Shown: positions 61,201-64,000 of the stretch, one piece after another
Layout: each line of letters opens with the position of its first letter
Position numbering within the stretch: the stretch's first letter is position 1
Assembly (NCBI GenBank): GCA_900239685.1
Contig: OENT01000265.1
Span: 62,001-126,000 of the forward strand
From: Rotaria macrura
Lineage: Eukaryota > Rotifera > Eurotatoria > Philodinida > Philodinidae
DNA length: 64,000 nt
Direction: 5' to 3'
The notes under the pieces: model-generated
The model's input: the letters and a program-made list of their open reading frames with translations, nothing else
The model's database searches: none
What the model was told of the DNA's origin: nothing
Position numbers and translations under genes: made by a program

Positions 61201-61661
61201 ATTTCAATATCTTGTGTAGTTAATTTCTTTAATACTGATGTACGTTTACGAACAGCGGGTAACGGAAGTGGAGCTGTTGGATCATACGCCTGAATAGAAA
61301 CAAAAAGAAAATAAGAAAAATCATATAATTATGGGATGCTTAAAAAAAAAGAAATTAAAAAATTTTCTACTTGTGTTGGATAATTTTGTAATTGAGTTGC
61401 AGTAAGCATTTCTTCTTCACATGTTAATTCTAATTCAGGTGTATCATCAAATAATTTTGTTGAAGATGTTAACCAATTACTATCGTCATTTAGCAATTGA
61501 ACATTAGCATAGTTTGATTGTGTTGAATATGAGTGATTTCGATGATTAGTACTATTTTCTGTCTGACAATGTTTTGCTTTTGCTCGATCAATAGTATGTT
61601 TAACAGCTGTTTGTGGTTTTCGACTGGATAATGAACCATTTGTAATACGATGCTGGAACAT
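58285..61661 (-). CDS. C2H2 zinc-finger protein, paralogue of the 53345 gene's C-terminal half
   Basis: Seven exons (61661-61371, 61289-61058, 60986-60723, 59976-59621, 59555-59222, 58472-58372, 58320-58285) give 537 residues in frame. The order matches its + strand neighbour: a Ser/Asn-rich start, an acidic run of ten Asp/Glu, an RG-rich GRGRGNRGH stretch, then ELERTYATTLQRYYGTRNG and NDYGDFR, the counterpart of ELEHTYKRALSKYYGQKPG and SDYGDFR. Fingers follow: KCSICGEQ, RRCSVCHDEFSTPFQTLMH, FRCRICQQIHHNLVDLFTHL, YVCDRCHYRTSMYEDMAYHI, FFCPYCF, KYCNRCILHVKSLKEH. Intron positions and phases in the finger region match the paralogue. No THAP domain is seen. An acceptor five bases upstream of the ATG, in a compatible phase, and a donor at about 61730 mean the N-terminus could extend further. 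The last two exons are short and less certain. Confidence 0.75.
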
Positions 61662-61666
61662 TGAGG

Positions 61667-63213
61667 CTAAACAATGATGAAATTATTCATGTAATTTGAT
61701 TAGCTTTCGAAATCATTCTTCGAAACAATTACCTATCTTTTTACGTTCGATATTTGCGCAAAACGCAAAACGTTATACCTTCTCTTGTAATGTGAAATCT
61801 CTTGTTTTGGAATATTAACGATTATCTTGCAACAAAAAAATTCAATCGATCAATTGGTTAAGCAGATATTAACATGAAATACAGACAAGAAGGATATGTA
61901 CAAATGATAAATCTTTCGAATAGAGGTCTCGTTCCAGTAGTAATCTATTTCGAAAAGCCAAATGGTTAATAGATAGTTATTACGATTGGTTAGAAACATA
62001 TGACAAGTAGAGGACGCACGTTACTTATTCTTAGACAAGTACAAGAAAATAAAATATGATTTTTTCGTCTACATCCATTTAACAAAAACTTGACTTTGAG
62101 AATGTTAGATAATCCATAGCTTTTACAAATATGATACGTATCAACTATAATAGGAAATTGAATGATTAAAAGAATACATTCTTGCAGTACATAGTCGGGG
62201 GAAACAAGTATGGTCAATGAATATAGATATATAGTCCATATTTCTTCTCGTTTTAATTTTAGAAAAAAATCGATTAGATGCTGACCCATTCATATCTATG
62301 AGTTCACTTCTCTCACACTACCATAAATCTAATACGAATGACTTTGAAAGTTGTATAATATTCGCAATTAAGACATACTGATCACTAATGGATCATTAGA
62401 TTTCAAGATTAGCTACAATAACAAGTTTCTCTTTTATGAAATAAAATATCTTGAAATATAACAAGTTACTATATAGTGCACCAGAGTTTCATAACAACAG
62501 AAATGTTTCAATAGCCATTAACATTAACTATTCAAAAACTTCCTATGTTAAGTTCTTTTCCTCGATCACTTGAGCTCTCGATTCGTTTACACTAATCACA
62601 GGAGTAAACATCAATATCATACAATAGTCAGCATGATATCTCATGAATGAATCAACACCTATAATGGTGATGGATTCATCTAGGGTCATGTCATACCAAA
62701 CTTTGTGTCTCACACTTTCTGAATAAATCAGACAAATTTGTCATTCACACATGGAGTACCTCAACAAAACTTGGAGCAAACTATTTTTGTACGTCTGTTA
62801 CATTCATTTAAAAACATGATTACATAGAAGAAGGTCGAATGGAAGACGTATGTACCATATATTGATGTATGATTTCTTTCTTGTATTCTGGATTTGAATA
62901 TTCTAGCTGTAAACAACTTGCTACTTCACTATATTGGTTCTAGTTTGAGTTTATACATGCATACTTCTCATAAGAAACTAATTATTTAATATTTGAAAAA
63001 TCGTATAATTAAATTTTCTAGTACACATAACGATACTTACGAAGCCTCGTAAGATTTATCGACGAAAAGAAATAATAATAAACATATTGCATAAAATTTC
63101 TCTAACTATAATACTTTACATGAAAGCGCCTAATATTACCGCTAGCAAGCAGAATTCTTATTGCAATCTTGAATACTTCTCTTATCGATCACGTGATATT
63201 TCTTCTAATCGGC
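61667..63213. other. Spacer between divergent genes
   Basis: A possible extra 5' exon of the minus-strand zinc-finger gene lies near 61731-61790 (donor GATAG|GTAATT). No THAP-type Cys/His pattern was found on the minus strand here. The 99-codon ORF at 61990-62289 looks like noise. Confidence 0.35.
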
Positions 63214-64000
63214 ATGAACATATCTCATGCATCAACTGTTAAATTCATCAATACGATGAATTTTAATAACACTAATGCAATGAATCCCATGATTCAATTC
63301 AATTTTTCTCCGACTATTCGACTAATTCGATATTTTCTACATATAATTATTCTTATACTATTTATTTCTATACTTACATTCATTAGTCATCAACGGTACC
63401 ATTTCCGAATATTAATTCGCCCATATACACTATCATCTCGTTTGATTGTATCGATTGGTATCATTGGTCTTGTTCTTGATGACTTGTTAATTATAAATGG
63501 TGTAAAACATCGACAATGGTGTTCTATACACCAAGTATTTCTTCATTTCTTGTTAATGCTGATCATTACAGGTCAACTATTACCAGATCTTCAAGAATGT
63601 ACAAGTCAATATTATCATAAACATGATTCTAATAAATGGAAATCTATTACAACAGTGGGTTTTATTATTCTACTTTGTATTCAATTATTTATCTCCATAA
63701 AATCATTGTGGCATGACACTAATAATAATGATGATTATTATTTATCATACGTAGAATGGAATCCACCTGTATTATGTCGAAATTATATTCATCCTCAGTT
63801 GACTATTTTTATTTTCCATTTATTTGAATTAATATTTACTATTCAATCGATTCGCATGCCAATTCTTCTCGATGATAGTAATTCAATGTTATTGACAAGT
63901 GTAGATATCAGCAAAAAGTTTTGTCGATTAAATAGTATTCTTTTGCGTTTGTTCTATTTTACTGGTACATCTATACTTCATATGTTATTTTTACCAGGTG
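63214..64000 (+). CDS. Multi-pass membrane protein (partial, runs off the right end)
   Basis: The frame opens with ATG at 63214 and stays open for 262 codons to the edge. The first 35 residues are polar (MNISHASTVKFINTMNF). About six hydrophobic segments follow: FLHIIILILFISILTFI, LIVSIGIIGLVLDDLLII, VFLHFLLMLIITGQLLP, TVGFIILLCIQLFISI, LTIFIFHLFELIFTI and LFYFTGTSILHMLFLPG. Short charged loops contain YVEWNPPVLCRNYIHPQ. No signature of a named transporter or receptor family was recognised. Lack of stops over 787 bases of AT-rich DNA and the regular spacing of helices support a real coding exon; some part of it could still be intron. Confidence 0.7.
   Translation, partial: MNISHASTVKFINTMNFNNTNAMNPMIQFNFSPTIRLIRYFLHIIILILFISILTFISHQRYHFRILIRPYTLSSRLIVSIGIIGLVLDDLLIINGVKHRQWCSIHQVFLHFLLMLIITGQLLPDLQECTSQYYHKHDSNKWKSITTVGFIILLCIQLFISIKSLWHDTNNNDDYYLSYVEWNPPVLCRNYIHPQLTIFIFHLFELIFTIQSIRMPILLDDSNSMLLTSVDISKKFCRLNSILLRLFYFTGTSILHMLFLPG

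Noticed and set aside
1-64000. CRISPR arrays, operons, bacterial promoters or prophage
   Set aside because: No regular direct-repeat/spacer pattern, and genes are spliced eukaryotic genes.

Overview
The window is nuclear DNA of a small, AT-rich animal genome. Most introns are 50-75 bp (GTAAG-like donors, TAG acceptors), genes are a few hundred to a few thousand bases apart, and the encoded proteins are metazoan (Axin-like, RIC3, RUSC, KIF12-like kinesin, MCM8, USP5, EMC6, a WDR89-like protein). One gene belongs to a family known mainly from bacteria and fungi (DUF2252). Compactness plus a possible acquired gene makes a bdelloid rotifer a reasonable guess, but this is inference: no lineage-specific marker was seen.

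Layout. 1-162: 3' end of a + strand gene. 163-4.8 kb: gene-poor, with one 0.86 kb element that has long imperfect terminal inverted repeats (3783-4641). 4.9-8.5 kb (-): KIF12-like kinesin, with an orphan 5' exon candidate at 9.7-9.9 kb. 10.4 kb (-): tRNA-Pro(AGG). 12.8-13.1 kb (-): orphan exon. 13.7-17.2 kb (-): RUSC-type RUN-domain gene. 20.9-21.2 kb (-): two-exon gene for a tiny Cys-rich membrane protein. 22.1-23.1 kb (-): a very short Axin-like RGS+DIX protein. 24.7-26.8 kb (-): WD40 protein. 27.1-27.5 kb (-): EMC6. 27.9-32.3 kb (-): USP5. 33.3-34.9 kb (-): RIC3. 35-39 kb: gene-poor with weak ORFs. 39.0-39.4 kb (-): 108-residue ubiquitin-like protein. 42.5-44.4 kb (-): DUF2252 protein. 45.9-51.2 kb (-): MCM8, 17 exons, divergent from an unknown + strand gene (51.4-52.6 kb). 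53.3-56.8 kb (+): gene with two THAP domains, an AT-hook and C2H2 fingers, convergent with a paralogue of its zinc-finger half (58.3-61.7 kb, -). 63.2-64.0 kb (+): start of a multi-pass membrane protein running off the end.

The genes are unrelated housekeeping, signalling and DNA-metabolism genes with no sign of operon-like organisation. Spliced models were built by hand. Every multi-exon model given as complete keeps frame across all junctions, but exact donors or acceptors at a few junctions (noted) are choices. Most interesting: an Axin-like protein reduced to RGS+DIX, the THAP/C2H2 paralogue pair with an initiator codon split by an intron, the DUF2252 gene, the inverted-repeat element, and a GC-richer 167 bp insert in an intron.
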